A DNA stretch of 64,000 nt, from contig JAXDJH010000023.1 of assembly GCA_034663635.1 (NCBI GenBank), positions 186,001 to 250,000 of the forward strand, written 5' to 3'. A model generated the notes under the pieces. It searched no databases, was not told the DNA's origin, and saw only the letters and a list, made by a program, of their open reading frames with translations. Position numbers and translations under genes: made by a program. Numbering within the stretch: position 1 is the first letter of the stretch; every line of letters begins with the position of its first letter. This document shows, in pieces, positions 18,472 to 26,428 of the stretch. The DNA is from JAXDJH01 sp034663635. GTDB lineage: Bacteria > Actinomycetota > CADDZG01 > WHSQ01.

Positions 18472-18756
18472 CTAGGGGTGGGAGCGCAGGACTATTCGGT
18501 CGTGGGGTTCCTCGAGGGCCACGATCGGATCGGTCATGCCGGCGAGCGCGCTCGGCTCCACGAATAACCGGACGCCTTCGGCCTCGATCACGAGCTCGCC
18601 CTCGAGCGGGCCCGCGGCGAGCTCGACCTGCACGCTCGAGCCGCCCCCGAGGCCGCGCGCGAGCCGGAGGCGGACACCCCCGTCGGCGCTTACTCCTCCG
18701 AGTTCCAGCGAACGTCGAAGGACCTCCGCTGCCTCCGGCGTCACCGTGACCTTCAT
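18472..18756 (-). CDS. HesB/IscA-fold protein lacking the cluster cysteines
   Basis: A 94-residue small protein with the HesB/IscA A-type carrier outline: VTVTPEAAEVLRRSLE at the start, LRLARGLGGGSSVQVEL, then VIEAEGVRLFVEPSA and a closing strand. Real IscA proteins carry three conserved cysteines that bind the Fe-S cluster; this protein has no cysteine at all. It is therefore more likely a HesB-like structural homologue than a cluster carrier. It is divergent from the PPOX-fold gene 49 nt away and converges on the aldehyde dehydrogenase across repeat copy A. Confidence 0.75.
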   Translation of the reverse strand: MKVTVTPEAAEVLRRSLELGGVSADGGVRLRLARGLGGGSSVQVELAAGPLEGELVIEAEGVRLFVEPSALAGMTDPIVALEEPHDRIVLRSHP

Positions 18757-18805
18757 CGTTCTCCTAGGCTCCCCATCACGAGCAACCTATCGAGGGGGGA
18801 CACGG

Positions 18806-19201
18806 GTGGACGACAGGGTCAGGGCATTCCTCGAAAAGCACCATTCCGCCGTCATGACCACCTTGAAGGCCGACGGCACGCCGCACGTGGCGAGGATCGG
18901 GGTGGGACTCCTGGACGGGAAGTTGTGGAGCTCCGGCACCCTCGATCGAGTCCGAACGAAGCACCTCCGGAGGGTTCCCCGAAGCACCCTTTTCGTCTGG
19001 GATACGAAGAATGGTCAGGCGTGGCTCGGCCTCGAAACCGTTGTCACCATCAAGGAGGACGACCCCGTCGAGGACAATCTGCGCCTCTACAGGGCCCTGG
19101 CGGGGGAGCCGGACGACCTCGAGGAGTACCGGGCCGCGATGGCCGCCGAGAAGCGGATCATCTACGAGTTCAACATCAAGAAGGCCTATGGCCAGTATTA
19201 G
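18806..19201 (+). CDS. PPOX-class (pyridoxamine-phosphate-oxidase fold) F420/flavin-dependent protein
   Basis: A 131-residue split-barrel protein beginning VRAFLEKHHSAVMTTLKADG, with VARIGVGLLDGKLW and a GLETVVTI strand, the pattern of actinobacterial PPOX-class F420-dependent enzymes and flavin-binding relatives. These bind F420 or FMN and reduce or protect diverse substrates; the specific reaction is unknown. The GTG at 18806 follows a GAGGGGGGA purine run. An upstream frame extension overlaps the divergent gene and is not coding. Confidence 0.8.
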   Translation: MDDRVRAFLEKHHSAVMTTLKADGTPHVARIGVGLLDGKLWSSGTLDRVRTKHLRRVPRSTLFVWDTKNGQAWLGLETVVTIKEDDPVEDNLRLYRALAGEPDDLEEYRAAMAAEKRIIYEFNIKKAYGQY

Positions 19202-19293
19202 AGGACTAGGCTGCCTTCCAGCCCCTTAAAGAGCCCTATTCAACAGGCCGATTAGAGAACTAAGCAGGGCAGAGGTCTCAAATTGGAGGGCTA

Positions 19294-22200
19294 GTGCGGG
19301 TCACCGACCCGGTGGTCAAAAACGACGCGGGCGCGGCGGTATTGGAAGCGCGCCTCGAGTCCTATAGACGTCTCGCTGATGTCTTCAGCGATGTCTTGTC
19401 CGACCAGACCCTCGACACGCTTCTCGACCGGATCGCCGACACGCTTGCCGATCTGATCCCCTACGACACGCTCACGATCTACCAAGCGGATGACGCGCAA
19501 CGCCTATTGATCCCAGTACTCGCTCGCGATGAATGGGCTGAAGAGATCATGAAGAGCCGAACCAGGTTCGGCGTAGGGCTCACCGGGTGGGCGGCGGAGA
19601 ATCGCGAACCGATCCTCGTCAACGACGCTCATCTCGATCCTCGGGTGGTCGTGGTGCCGGGCACTCCGCTCGACCCCGAATCGATGATCGTGGTGCCGCT
19701 CGTGGCGCGGGAAGTCGTCAAGGGCGTGCTGAACATCTACCGGATCGGTGAAGACGCCGCATTCACCGAGGAGGAGTTCGAGGTCGCGAAGTTGTTTGCC
19801 GGAGCCGCGGCTCTGGCCCTCGACAACGCGCAGATACGCACCGTTCTCGAGCATCAGGCTCAGAGCGACAGTCTGACTTCTCTTTACAACCACAGGCACT
19901 TCCACGAGCGTCTCCGCGCGGAGCTGACGAGAGCGAGTCGCTCTCACGACTCGGTCGCGCTACTGATGTTCGACATCGATGACTTCAAGAAGATCAACGA
20001 TGTTCATGGTCACTCGACCGGTGATCAGATCCTGCTTGTGCTGGCCGACCTACTCCGCGAGACGGTTCGCGCCTCCGATCTTCCTTGCAGGATCGGCGGT
20101 GAGGAGTTCGCGGTCATCCTTCCTTCGTGCGACGCGGGCGATGCCCTTGGTCTTGCCACGCGCTTCGCCAACCGCGTGGAGGAAAGCGAGTTCGAACCCA
20201 TCGGCGAAGTGACCATCTCGGTGGGTATCGCCCAGGGGCCCGAACACGCGATGAACCCAAGGGAGCTCGTCGCGTGCGCAGAAGCCGCCATGATGACGGC
20301 GAAGGCTCGCGGCAAGAACCGGATCGTTGTCTTCGACGACGACACGACGGAGCGACCCGATGCACCGACCGCTCGGCGCGACGTCCGCTCGATAGCTCAT
20401 CTGAAGATGCTTCAGAGCCTCGCCGGGAAGCTCAATCGTCTAAACGACGTCAAGCAGATCGGCGCGACGATCTCCAACGAGCTCAGAACCCTCATCGATT
20501 ACCACTCGTGCCGGGTCTATCTGGCCGAGGAGGATTTCCTCACTCCTATCGCTTTCAGGGGTGAGTTCGCCGCGTATGAGGGCGAGACGCCCGAGGTTCT
20601 GATCACGCGCTTCGGGGAGGGCATCACGGGAACGGCCGCCCAAACGGGCCGTTCTCTCCTGATCCCCAATGCACTCGATTGCGAATACGCCGTCCAGGTG
20701 CCGGGCACGGCCGAGATCGAGGAATCGATAATCGCCGTTCCGCTTTCGTACGGGGCTCGGGTCATCGGCGTCGTGATCATCTCGAAGCTGGGGGTCAACC
20801 AGTTCGACGAGGACGACGTTCGACTGCTGGAAGTCCTCGCGGGCCATGCTTCGGTCGCCCTGGAGAACGCCCGGCTGTACGAGGCGCAGCGACATGAAGC
20901 TGAGAACGCGAAGGCTCTTCTGCGGTTCGCCGACACGACGTCCAAGGCGGCCTCCGTTCACTCCATCTGCAACGAGACCGTGAGGACCACCGCCTCGTTG
21001 ATCGGAGTCGAGCAGACCTCGCTCTGGCTTCAAGACGAACGAACCGGCGAGTTCCGTTGCGCGGCCCACCAGGGCTACGTGGGAGACGCAAGTTCGGAGC
21101 CGATCATCAGACATCGAGTGGGCCACAAGGACGGCGAGTCGCTCCTCGATGAACGAAACGAGCCGTTCACGCTTTCGGCCGAAGCGCAGAAGAACTTCTT
21201 CCATCCGCCCCCGGGGGCCGAATTACGCACGAACGCGATCGCACCTCTCCAGGCGGCGCATGGTGTGAAGGGTTGGATCACCGCACGCTTCAGCGGGGGC
21301 GAAGAGTTCTTCACCGACGACAAGTTGCGCCTCCTCGCCGGCATCTCCTACCAGGCCTCATCGGCCATGCAAAAGGCGAGTCTCTACAAGGAACAGAAAG
21401 AGAGTGCCGAGCTTTCGAATGCTTTGCTCGAATTCAGTCGCGAGCTGGCGATCGTCGAGGGCTTGGACGGCGTGCTCAGGAAGGTCGTCGATCTTTCTGC
21501 CAAGTTGCTCGGGTCACCTCAGACCTCTGTCTGGCTGCAAGAGTTCGTAACCGGCGAGCTCGTCCCCGAAGCTCAGTGGGGCTATGCGGACCCGGCCAGA
21601 TCCTTGATCGCAGCTTTGCGGATCCCAGTAGAGGACGCGGGGGACTTCCTGAACGGCAACGAACCGTTCGTCACTCGTCCCGAAGCTCTACCGGACGTCC
21701 CGGGCCTCGACAACCTCGCTCGAAACACGTTGCTTGCGGTCGCGCCGATCCACCTCGACGGCCGCCTTGGGTTCATCGCTGCGGTCGCTCCAGCCCTCGG
21801 TGACTACGAGTTCTCGGAGCGCAAGATGAATCTGCTCGCTGGGATCGGGATGCAAGCGAAACTGGCGATCACGAACGCGGTCAGCTTCGAGAGTCTCGAG
21901 CGCACTTTCTTCGAAACCGTCGAGGCGCTCGCGAACGCCCTCGAGGCCAAAGACGAATACACGTCGACACACGCTCGATCCATCACGGACATGGCCTTGG
22001 ACGTCGGCAACGAGCTTGGGATCACGGGCCGGGACCTCAAGCGTCTCGAGCTCGGCGCCCTCTTCCACGACATCGGCAAGATCGGGATCCCGTCCAAGAT
22101 CCTGGCGAAGCCCGGCCCCCTCGACGACGAGGAGTGGCTGATCATCAAGACGCACCCCGAACTCGGGGAGCGCATCCTCGCGCCCATCGACAGGCTCGCG

Positions 22201-22473
22201 GATGTGCGCCCGATCGTTCGTCATTGTCACGAGCACTTCGACGGAAGCGGTTATCCGGATAAGTGCAAGGGCGATGAGATCCCGATCGAGTCCCGAATCA
22301 TCCTCGTGGTCGACGCGTTCGACGCGATGACGACCGACCGTCCGTACCGGAAAGCGCTGCCCATCGAAGAGGCGACGCGCAGGCTGAACGAGTCCTCCGG
22401 CAGGCAGTTCGATCCCAGGATCGTCGAGGCGTTCCTACGCACCCTGAGGCCCCGGATCGAGACCTCCGTCTAG
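19294..22473 (+). CDS. multi-GAF diguanylate cyclase / HD-GYP phosphodiesterase
   Basis: A 1059-residue soluble signalling protein. It has an N-terminal GAF domain (about 30-180), then a GGDEF domain with GGEEF at 268-272 and the inhibitory-site RxxD (RASD, 259-262) correctly placed 5 residues before it. Three further GAF-like domains (about 370-530, 545-700, 710-870) follow, and a C-terminal HD-GYP domain (about 880-1055) with HDIGKIGIP and HFDGSGYP. Both c-di-GMP synthesis and breakdown look possible in one chain. No membrane segment is evident, so signals are probably small ligands bound by the GAFs. The GTG at 19294 follows TTGGAGGG. It ends in a 4-nt convergent overlap with paaD. Confidence 0.9.
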   Translation: MRVTDPVVKNDAGAAVLEARLESYRRLADVFSDVLSDQTLDTLLDRIADTLADLIPYDTLTIYQADDAQRLLIPVLARDEWAEEIMKSRTRFGVGLTGWAAENREPILVNDAHLDPRVVVVPGTPLDPESMIVVPLVAREVVKGVLNIYRIGEDAAFTEEEFEVAKLFAGAAALALDNAQIRTVLEHQAQSDSLTSLYNHRHFHERLRAELTRASRSHDSVALLMFDIDDFKKINDVHGHSTGDQILLVLADLLRETVRASDLPCRIGGEEFAVILPSCDAGDALGLATRFANRVEESEFEPIGEVTISVGIAQGPEHAMNPRELVACAEAAMMTAKARGKNRIVVFDDDTTERPDAPTARRDVRSIAHLKMLQSLAGKLNRLNDVKQIGATISNELRTLIDYHSCRVYLAEEDFLTPIAFRGEFAAYEGETPEVLITRFGEGITGTAAQTGRSLLIPNALDCEYAVQVPGTAEIEESIIAVPLSYGARVIGVVIISKLGVNQFDEDDVRLLEVLAGHASVALENARLYEAQRHEAENAKALLRFADTTSKAASVHSICNETVRTTASLIGVEQTSLWLQDERTGEFRCAAHQGYVGDASSEPIIRHRVGHKDGESLLDERNEPFTLSAEAQKNFFHPPPGAELRTNAIAPLQAAHGVKGWITARFSGGEEFFTDDKLRLLAGISYQASSAMQKASLYKEQKESAELSNALLEFSRELAIVEGLDGVLRKVVDLSAKLLGSPQTSVWLQEFVTGELVPEAQWGYADPARSLIAALRIPVEDAGDFLNGNEPFVTRPEALPDVPGLDNLARNTLLAVAPIHLDGRLGFIAAVAPALGDYEFSERKMNLLAGIGMQAKLAITNAVSFESLERTFFETVEALANALEAKDEYTSTHARSITDMALDVGNELGITGRDLKRLELGALFHDIGKIGIPSKILAKPGPLDDEEWLIIKTHPELGERILAPIDRLADVRPIVRHCHEHFDGSGYPDKCKGDEIPIESRIILVVDAFDAMTTDRPYRKALPIEEATRRLNESSGRQFDPRIVEAFLRTLRPRIETSV

Positions 22474-22973
22474 ACCGGTTTGAACTGCTCGAAGGGATTG
22501 CGGCAGTCGTCGCAGTAATACAACGCTCTGCACGGGGTCGGGCCGAATGGATTCTCGTTGTGGGTGTTGCGGCTTCCGCAGAACGGGCAGATCGAGACTT
22601 CCGGAAGGCCGATCTGTGTGATCAGAACAGGTCCTTGACCGGTCGGAGGAGCGAGGCCGAACTCTTTGAGCTTCACGCGGCCCTCCTCGGTGATGCGCTC
22701 GGTGGTCCATGGCGGATCGAACGACGTGCTCACCGTCACGCTGTCGATCGCGGGGACCATTCCAACGGCGGCCCTCACGTCTTTAAGGATCACATCGATA
22801 GCCGGGCAGCCGGTGAAAGTCGGAAGCATGACTATGCGTGCGGTCGATCCCTCGACGTCGACCGAGCCGACCATCCCCATATCGACAACGGAAACGGCAG
22901 GGATCTCCGGGTCGGGAACGCCGGCAAGAGCGTTCCAGATCTCGACTTCGAGCGTGGTGGTGTCGCTCACCAC
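22470..22973 (-). CDS. paaD: phenylacetyl-CoA epoxidase maturation subunit PaaD
   Basis: A 167-residue MIP18-like protein: VPDPEIPAVSVVDMGM near the N-terminus, LPTFTGCPAIDVI with the conserved Cys, and a C-terminal zinc ribbon with CPFCGSRNTHNENPFGPTPC then YYCDDC. PaaD is needed for assembly of the phenylacetyl-CoA 1,2-epoxidase and probably delivers an Fe-S cluster to its reductase subunit. It is the last gene of the paaABCD operon and its start overlaps the end of paaC by 7 nt. No paaE reductase gene follows: the next gene is convergent. Confidence 0.93.
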   Translation of the reverse strand: MVSDTTTLEVEIWNALAGVPDPEIPAVSVVDMGMVGSVDVEGSTARIVMLPTFTGCPAIDVILKDVRAAVGMVPAIDSVTVSTSFDPPWTTERITEEGRVKLKEFGLAPPTGQGPVLITQIGLPEVSICPFCGSRNTHNENPFGPTPCRALYYCDDCRNPFEQFKPV

Positions 22974-23803
22974 GTTGCCCCTGGATTGTTTCTGTAGGTG
23001 ATCGTCATGTCGTCCCAGAGTCCGTCGAACTCCTCGGTGTGATGCCCTCTTCGCCCGCCCAGACCCGCTTGGACGGGGGCCGTCCTTTCACCGTTGCCTT
23101 CCCCGGCGATCAGATCTCCAGATGAGGAAGCAACGAACTCTGCTCTGTCTTCTGCATGAGCCGGGGCTTCTGTTGGGAAACCGAGTTCATCGAAGGCTTT
23201 GATCATCTTTGTCTCGAACCGCTGCTGCAGTTCGGGAGATGGGACGGGAAGGATGCCCTCCTTTACCGCCGGGTCTTCGAGCTCGAATGGCTCGAACAAG
23301 CCGGACGCTTCCACGAACGCTCCTGCGACCACGTCGACCAACTTCCGCCTGCCCTCGATCGGTCCGTGAGCAACACGCGTGATCCACGCGTCCGCATGGA
23401 GCAGGTGATATCGCTCCTCTCGCCTGATCTTTCGCGCTAGGGAAACGAGGCCCGGATGAGATGAGTCCTCGAGGGACTCGAGGCGGATCTCGTCTGCGTG
23501 GTCGTAAAGCCAGTGACGGGCGAGGGTGTAGGCCCAGTCGCCGTTGGACCTTTCGCAGAGGATCGCATGGCGATACATCGACTTGCCGCGTCCGAGAGCC
23601 AGCGAATCCGCGTCGACTCCTTGGATCTCAGCGAGCAGCGAGTAGTAAGCGCCCGCGTGGCCGATCTCGTCTTGGGCTATCGACGAGAACGCGACATCTT
23701 CTTCGATGTGGGGAGCGAAGCCGGTCCACTCCGAGTGGCGGTGGCCGAGCACCAGCTCGTCGTCGGCGAGCGCCGTTAATACCGAAACCAGGGCGTCGCT
23801 CAC
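22967..23803 (-). CDS. paaC: phenylacetyl-CoA epoxidase structural subunit PaaC
   Basis: A 278-residue ferritin-like subunit that pairs with PaaA as the non-catalytic partner of the phenylacetyl-CoA epoxidase. Visible features are ALADDELVLGHRHSEWTG at the start, AQDEIGHAGAYYSLL, and IRREERYHLLHADAW with partly conserved iron-ligand positions. The GTG at 23803 overlaps the paaB stop (GTGA); the longer frame to 23983 runs antisense through paaB and is rejected. The C-terminal 35 residues are extended and charged compared with the usual end. Confidence 0.92.
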   Translation of the reverse strand: MSDALVSVLTALADDELVLGHRHSEWTGFAPHIEEDVAFSSIAQDEIGHAGAYYSLLAEIQGVDADSLALGRGKSMYRHAILCERSNGDWAYTLARHWLYDHADEIRLESLEDSSHPGLVSLARKIRREERYHLLHADAWITRVAHGPIEGRRKLVDVVAGAFVEASGLFEPFELEDPAVKEGILPVPSPELQQRFETKMIKAFDELGFPTEAPAHAEDRAEFVASSSGDLIAGEGNGERTAPVQAGLGGRRGHHTEEFDGLWDDMTITYRNNPGATW

Positions 23804-24090
23804 GCGAGTTCCTTCGCTCGAGCCCGAGCACGCTCTCGTTTCTGCACCACATCGCGATAGGCCTCGGCGAACCTGTACGACTTGTCGGCGGCGATCTCGA
23901 GGATGCTCTCGTCGGCGAACGAGTGGATGTCGGAACGCCGGACCACCCACAGGTGCTCGCCCTCGCGCCTGCGCAAGAAGCACTCCTTGGCCGTCATCAG
24001 CGCCATGTCGGGATCGGATGCGGTCACGGTGCCGGCGTGTACGAACGGCTCCTTGTGCCCCGTGCGTCTGAAGACCTCAAAGGTTTCCAT
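23800..24090 (-). CDS. paaB: phenylacetyl-CoA epoxidase subunit PaaB
   Basis: A 96-residue subunit needed for function of the PaaABC(D)E complex. It begins METFEVFRRTGHKEPFVHAG and contains ALMTAKECFLRRREGEHLWVV, both typical of PaaB. It ends in a charged Arg/Ala tail and overlaps paaC by 4 nt. It lies 8 nt downstream of paaA in the same operon. Confidence 0.94.
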   Translation of the reverse strand: METFEVFRRTGHKEPFVHAGTVTASDPDMALMTAKECFLRRREGEHLWVVRRSDIHSFADESILEIAADKSYRFAEAYRDVVQKRERARARAKELA

Positions 24091-24098
24091 GAGAGCGC

Positions 24099-25016
24099 CT
24101 ACGCCACGTGCACGGCGGGTTCGGCGAGAGCCTCGCGCACCCAGCGGTGAGTGTCATAGATGGACTTGCGTAGGCCGAGCCGGCGCGCGGTCTCCGGCCC
24201 TTCGTTGCGCTTGATCGCTTCGAGCGGAGCCCAATCGATGTCTTCATCTCTGATGAGCCAGTGCTCGCCCTCTTGATACGGAACCGGAGTTGGGATCGTG
24301 AAGCCGAGCTCGAGGATCTTCGGCACGTAGCGGTCGAGGAACTCTTGACGGAGATCCTCGTTCGTTCTGGTCTTGACCTTCCAGCGGAGAAGGAGGTCTT
24401 TGGCGACGTTGGAACGGGGGCCGAAGAAGTGGATGATCGCCAACCACCATCGGTTCAGGGCTTCCTGAAACATCTCGCGTTGGGCTTCAGTGCCGGAGGC
24501 GAGCTCGAGCGTGATGTCCTCGCCGTGGCGGAGGTGGAGCTGCTCTTCCGAACAGATCCGCTTGAGGACGCGCGAGTACGGCGCGTAACTCGAGTCGAGC
24601 AAGGCGGCTTGCGTCACGAGGGCCGCTCCGTCGATCAGCCAGCCGATGATCGCCACGTCGCCCCAGTGCTTGGTGGGGTAGTGGAAGACGTTATGGAACT
24701 TGGACTTCCCGTTCACGAGGTCCGAGAACATCGCGTCGCGGCTCTTGCCGAGGTCTTCGGCGATGCGGTAGAGCAATTGCGCATGCCCGACCTCGTCCTG
24801 CACCTTGGCGGTGAGGGACATCTTCCGCTTGAGGCTCGGCGCGTGGGGGATCTGCTCGCGCTCGGGGATCGCGCCCATGATCTCGGAGTTCGCGTGCATC
24901 TCGACGAACTTTAGAACCCCCATGCGGTAGTCGTCGGGCATCCAGTCGTCGGTCTCAACCTTGCCTCCAGCGTCCACATACTCGTTGAACTTCGCGAGTT
25001 TCTCCTCGTACGTCAT
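24099..25016 (-). CDS. paaA: phenylacetyl-CoA epoxidase catalytic subunit PaaA
   Basis: A 305-residue diiron oxygenase subunit forming the ring 1,2-epoxide of phenylacetyl-CoA. Iron-ligand motifs are KFVEMHANSEIMG, KVQDEVGHAQLLYRIAEDLG and ICSEEQLHLRHGEDI. The ATG at 25016 (MTYEEKLAKF) has a GAAAGGA site and overlaps the TetR gene stop by 4 nt; a frame extension to 25271 lies antisense in the regulator and is rejected. PaaA works with PaaC in a heterodimer and needs PaaE reductase, not found here. Confidence 0.94.
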   Translation of the reverse strand: MTYEEKLAKFNEYVDAGGKVETDDWMPDDYRMGVLKFVEMHANSEIMGAIPEREQIPHAPSLKRKMSLTAKVQDEVGHAQLLYRIAEDLGKSRDAMFSDLVNGKSKFHNVFHYPTKHWGDVAIIGWLIDGAALVTQAALLDSSYAPYSRVLKRICSEEQLHLRHGEDITLELASGTEAQREMFQEALNRWWLAIIHFFGPRSNVAKDLLLRWKVKTRTNEDLRQEFLDRYVPKILELGFTIPTPVPYQEGEHWLIRDEDIDWAPLEAIKRNEGPETARRLGLRKSIYDTHRWVREALAEPAVHVA

Positions 25017-25603
25017 GCCTCGAGTCCTTTCGTTATCAACTCTGCGAACCTGTTTCCGATCTCGGTTGGCGTCAGCTCGCCACCCTCTCTGTACCAGGCG
25101 TACACCCAGTTCCCGGCCGAGAGGATCAAGGTGGCCGCGAAGCGCACGTCGGCATCGGGTCGGAACTCGCCCGTAGCGATGCCGTCTTCGACGATCGAGC
25201 GCACCATCGACTCGTAGCGGTCGCGCTTGGCCTGGATCGCGCTGCGCGGTTCGGGCTCGAGGTAGCGCCACTCGTTGAGGAAAACCGTCGATGCGTCGAG
25301 ATGCTGCGTGGCAGTTTCGACGTGACCGACCAGGAGGGCACGCAATCTGTCTGCCGCCGTGCCGTCCAGACTTTCGGCTTGCGCTCCACGATCGAGGAAC
25401 CTGTCGGCTCCCTCCTCGACGACATCGAAGAGCAGGTCCTGCTTCGAACCGATGTGCGCGTAGAGAGAGCCGCGCTGCAAGCCGAGCGCGTCGCCGAGGT
25501 GCTGCATGGACGTTCCGTGATAGCCGCGCTCGGAAAAGAGCCGGGCCGCGGCGGACACGAGCTCGGCCCTGCGGGCGGTTCTCGCTCTCTCGGCCAGCGC
25601 CAT
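25013..25603 (-). CDS. TetR-family regulator heading the paa operon
   Basis: A 196-residue repressor. The N-terminal HTH is seen as ARLFSERGYHGTSMQHLGDALGL followed by GSLYAHIGSKQDLL; the C-terminal part is a TetR_C ligand-binding domain. The ATG at 25603 has GAGGAG upstream. It is the first gene of TetR-paaABCD, with a palindromic operator CAAACGGTCGTTTG 29 nt upstream. By analogy with TetR PaaR-type regulators it probably represses the cluster until phenylacetyl-CoA binds. The ligand is inferred from context only. Confidence 0.88.
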   Translation of the reverse strand: MALAERARTARRAELVSAAARLFSERGYHGTSMQHLGDALGLQRGSLYAHIGSKQDLLFDVVEEGADRFLDRGAQAESLDGTAADRLRALLVGHVETATQHLDASTVFLNEWRYLEPEPRSAIQAKRDRYESMVRSIVEDGIATGEFRPDADVRFAATLILSAGNWVYAWYREGGELTPTEIGNRFAELITKGLEA

Positions 25604-25632
25604 AGGTCTCCTCGGGGTCCTCAGGTCACAAA

Positions 25633-25646
25633 CAAACGGTCGTTTG
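25633..25646. promoter_or_regulatory. candidate TetR operator in the TetR/nth intergenic region
   Basis: CAAACGGTCGTTTG is a perfect inverted repeat (CAAACG, 2-nt centre, CGTTTG), preceded by a further CAAA (ACAAACAAACG), a shape common for TetR operators controlling acyl-CoA catabolism. It sits just downstream of a minus-strand TAGGAT -10 box (25655-25650) for the TetR-paa operon, so binding would block that promoter. Confidence 0.65.
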
Positions 25647-25660
25647 GGAATCCTAGCCGC

Positions 25661-25666
25661 TAATCT
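25661..25666 (+). promoter_or_regulatory. -10 box for leaderless nth transcript
   Basis: TAATCT followed by 6 nt and the GTG of nth at 25673; no Shine-Dalgarno site. This spacing is diagnostic of leaderless initiation in actinobacteria and supports that GTG as the true start. Confidence 0.65.
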
Positions 25667-25672
25667 GCGGCC

Positions 25673-26428
25673 GTGCCACCCGACCGCTTCGCTCCGGCCG
25701 AGGAGCGCATGCCCCACATCCTCAGGCGGCTCAAGAAGGCCCATCCCGAGGCGAAAGTGGCCCTCGATTTCACGAACCCCCTCGAATGCGTGGTCGCCAC
25801 GATCCTCTCGGCCCAATCGACCGACGCCCGGGTGAATCTCGTAACGAAGGACCTCTTCGCCAAGTACCAGAAGCCGGAGGACTACCTCGCCGTGCCCGAG
25901 GAGGAACTCCAGCGCGACATCCAGTCGACGGGATTCTTCCGCCAGAAGACTCGGTCCCTGCGGGGGATGGCTCAGAAGCTCCTCGACGAGTACGGCGGTG
26001 AGGTGCCAAAGACGATCGCCGAGCTGATCACTCTGCCCGGCGTCGCTCGCAAGACGGCCAACATCGTGCAGGCGAACTGCTATCCGGAGGCGATGCGCAA
26101 AGACCCAGATGCGGGGATCGCCGTCGACACGCATGTGGGCCGAGTTGCCGTCCGCCTCGGCCTCGTGAACGTGAAGAACTCCAAAGAGGCGGTGAAGATC
26201 GAGCAGCGTCTCATGGAGATCACCCCCCGCAAGGACTGGCGCATAGTGACGGACCTATTCATCCTCCACGGCCGCACGATCTGCGACGCGAAGAAACCAC
26301 GCTGCGCCGAATGCCCCATAGAGCCCCTCTGCCCGAGCAGCCAAGAAGCCGCCCTCCCCGACCTCTACCGCACCCCCCCAAATTCTCCGAAAAAGGGGGG
26401 CCCAGCCCAGTCACGCCGGAAGATTTAG
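25673..26428 (+). CDS. nth: endonuclease III (DNA glycosylase/AP lyase) with repeat-derived C-terminus
   Basis: A 251-residue base-excision repair enzyme removing oxidised pyrimidines. The helix-hairpin-helix LPGVARKTANIV supplies the catalytic Lys, VDTHVGRVA the catalytic Asp, and CDAKKPRCAECPIEPLC the [4Fe-4S] ligands (Cx6Cx2Cx5C). The start GTG is leaderless. The family normally ends shortly after the cluster; here the last 17 residues (from PNSPKK) and the TAG stop are encoded by copy B of the 51-bp element, so the tail is an acquired, basic addition. The 3' end overlaps the convergent DUF559 gene by 18 nt. Confidence 0.94.
   Translation: MPPDRFAPAEERMPHILRRLKKAHPEAKVALDFTNPLECVVATILSAQSTDARVNLVTKDLFAKYQKPEDYLAVPEEELQRDIQSTGFFRQKTRSLRGMAQKLLDEYGGEVPKTIAELITLPGVARKTANIVQANCYPEAMRKDPDAGIAVDTHVGRVAVRLGLVNVKNSKEAVKIEQRLMEITPRKDWRIVTDLFILHGRTICDAKKPRCAECPIEPLCPSSQEAALPDLYRTPPNSPKKGGPAQSRRKI
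26378..26428 (+). repeat. 51-bp palindromic element, copy B
   Basis: Outer arm CCAAATTCTCC (26378-26388) is canonical; inner arm GGAAGATTTAG (26418-26428) deviates. The middle contains GGGCCCAGCCCAG. It lies inside the 3' end of nth, whose stop is the final TAG of the inner arm, and also covers the end of the DUF559 gene. It is inverted relative to copy C. Confidence 0.8.
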
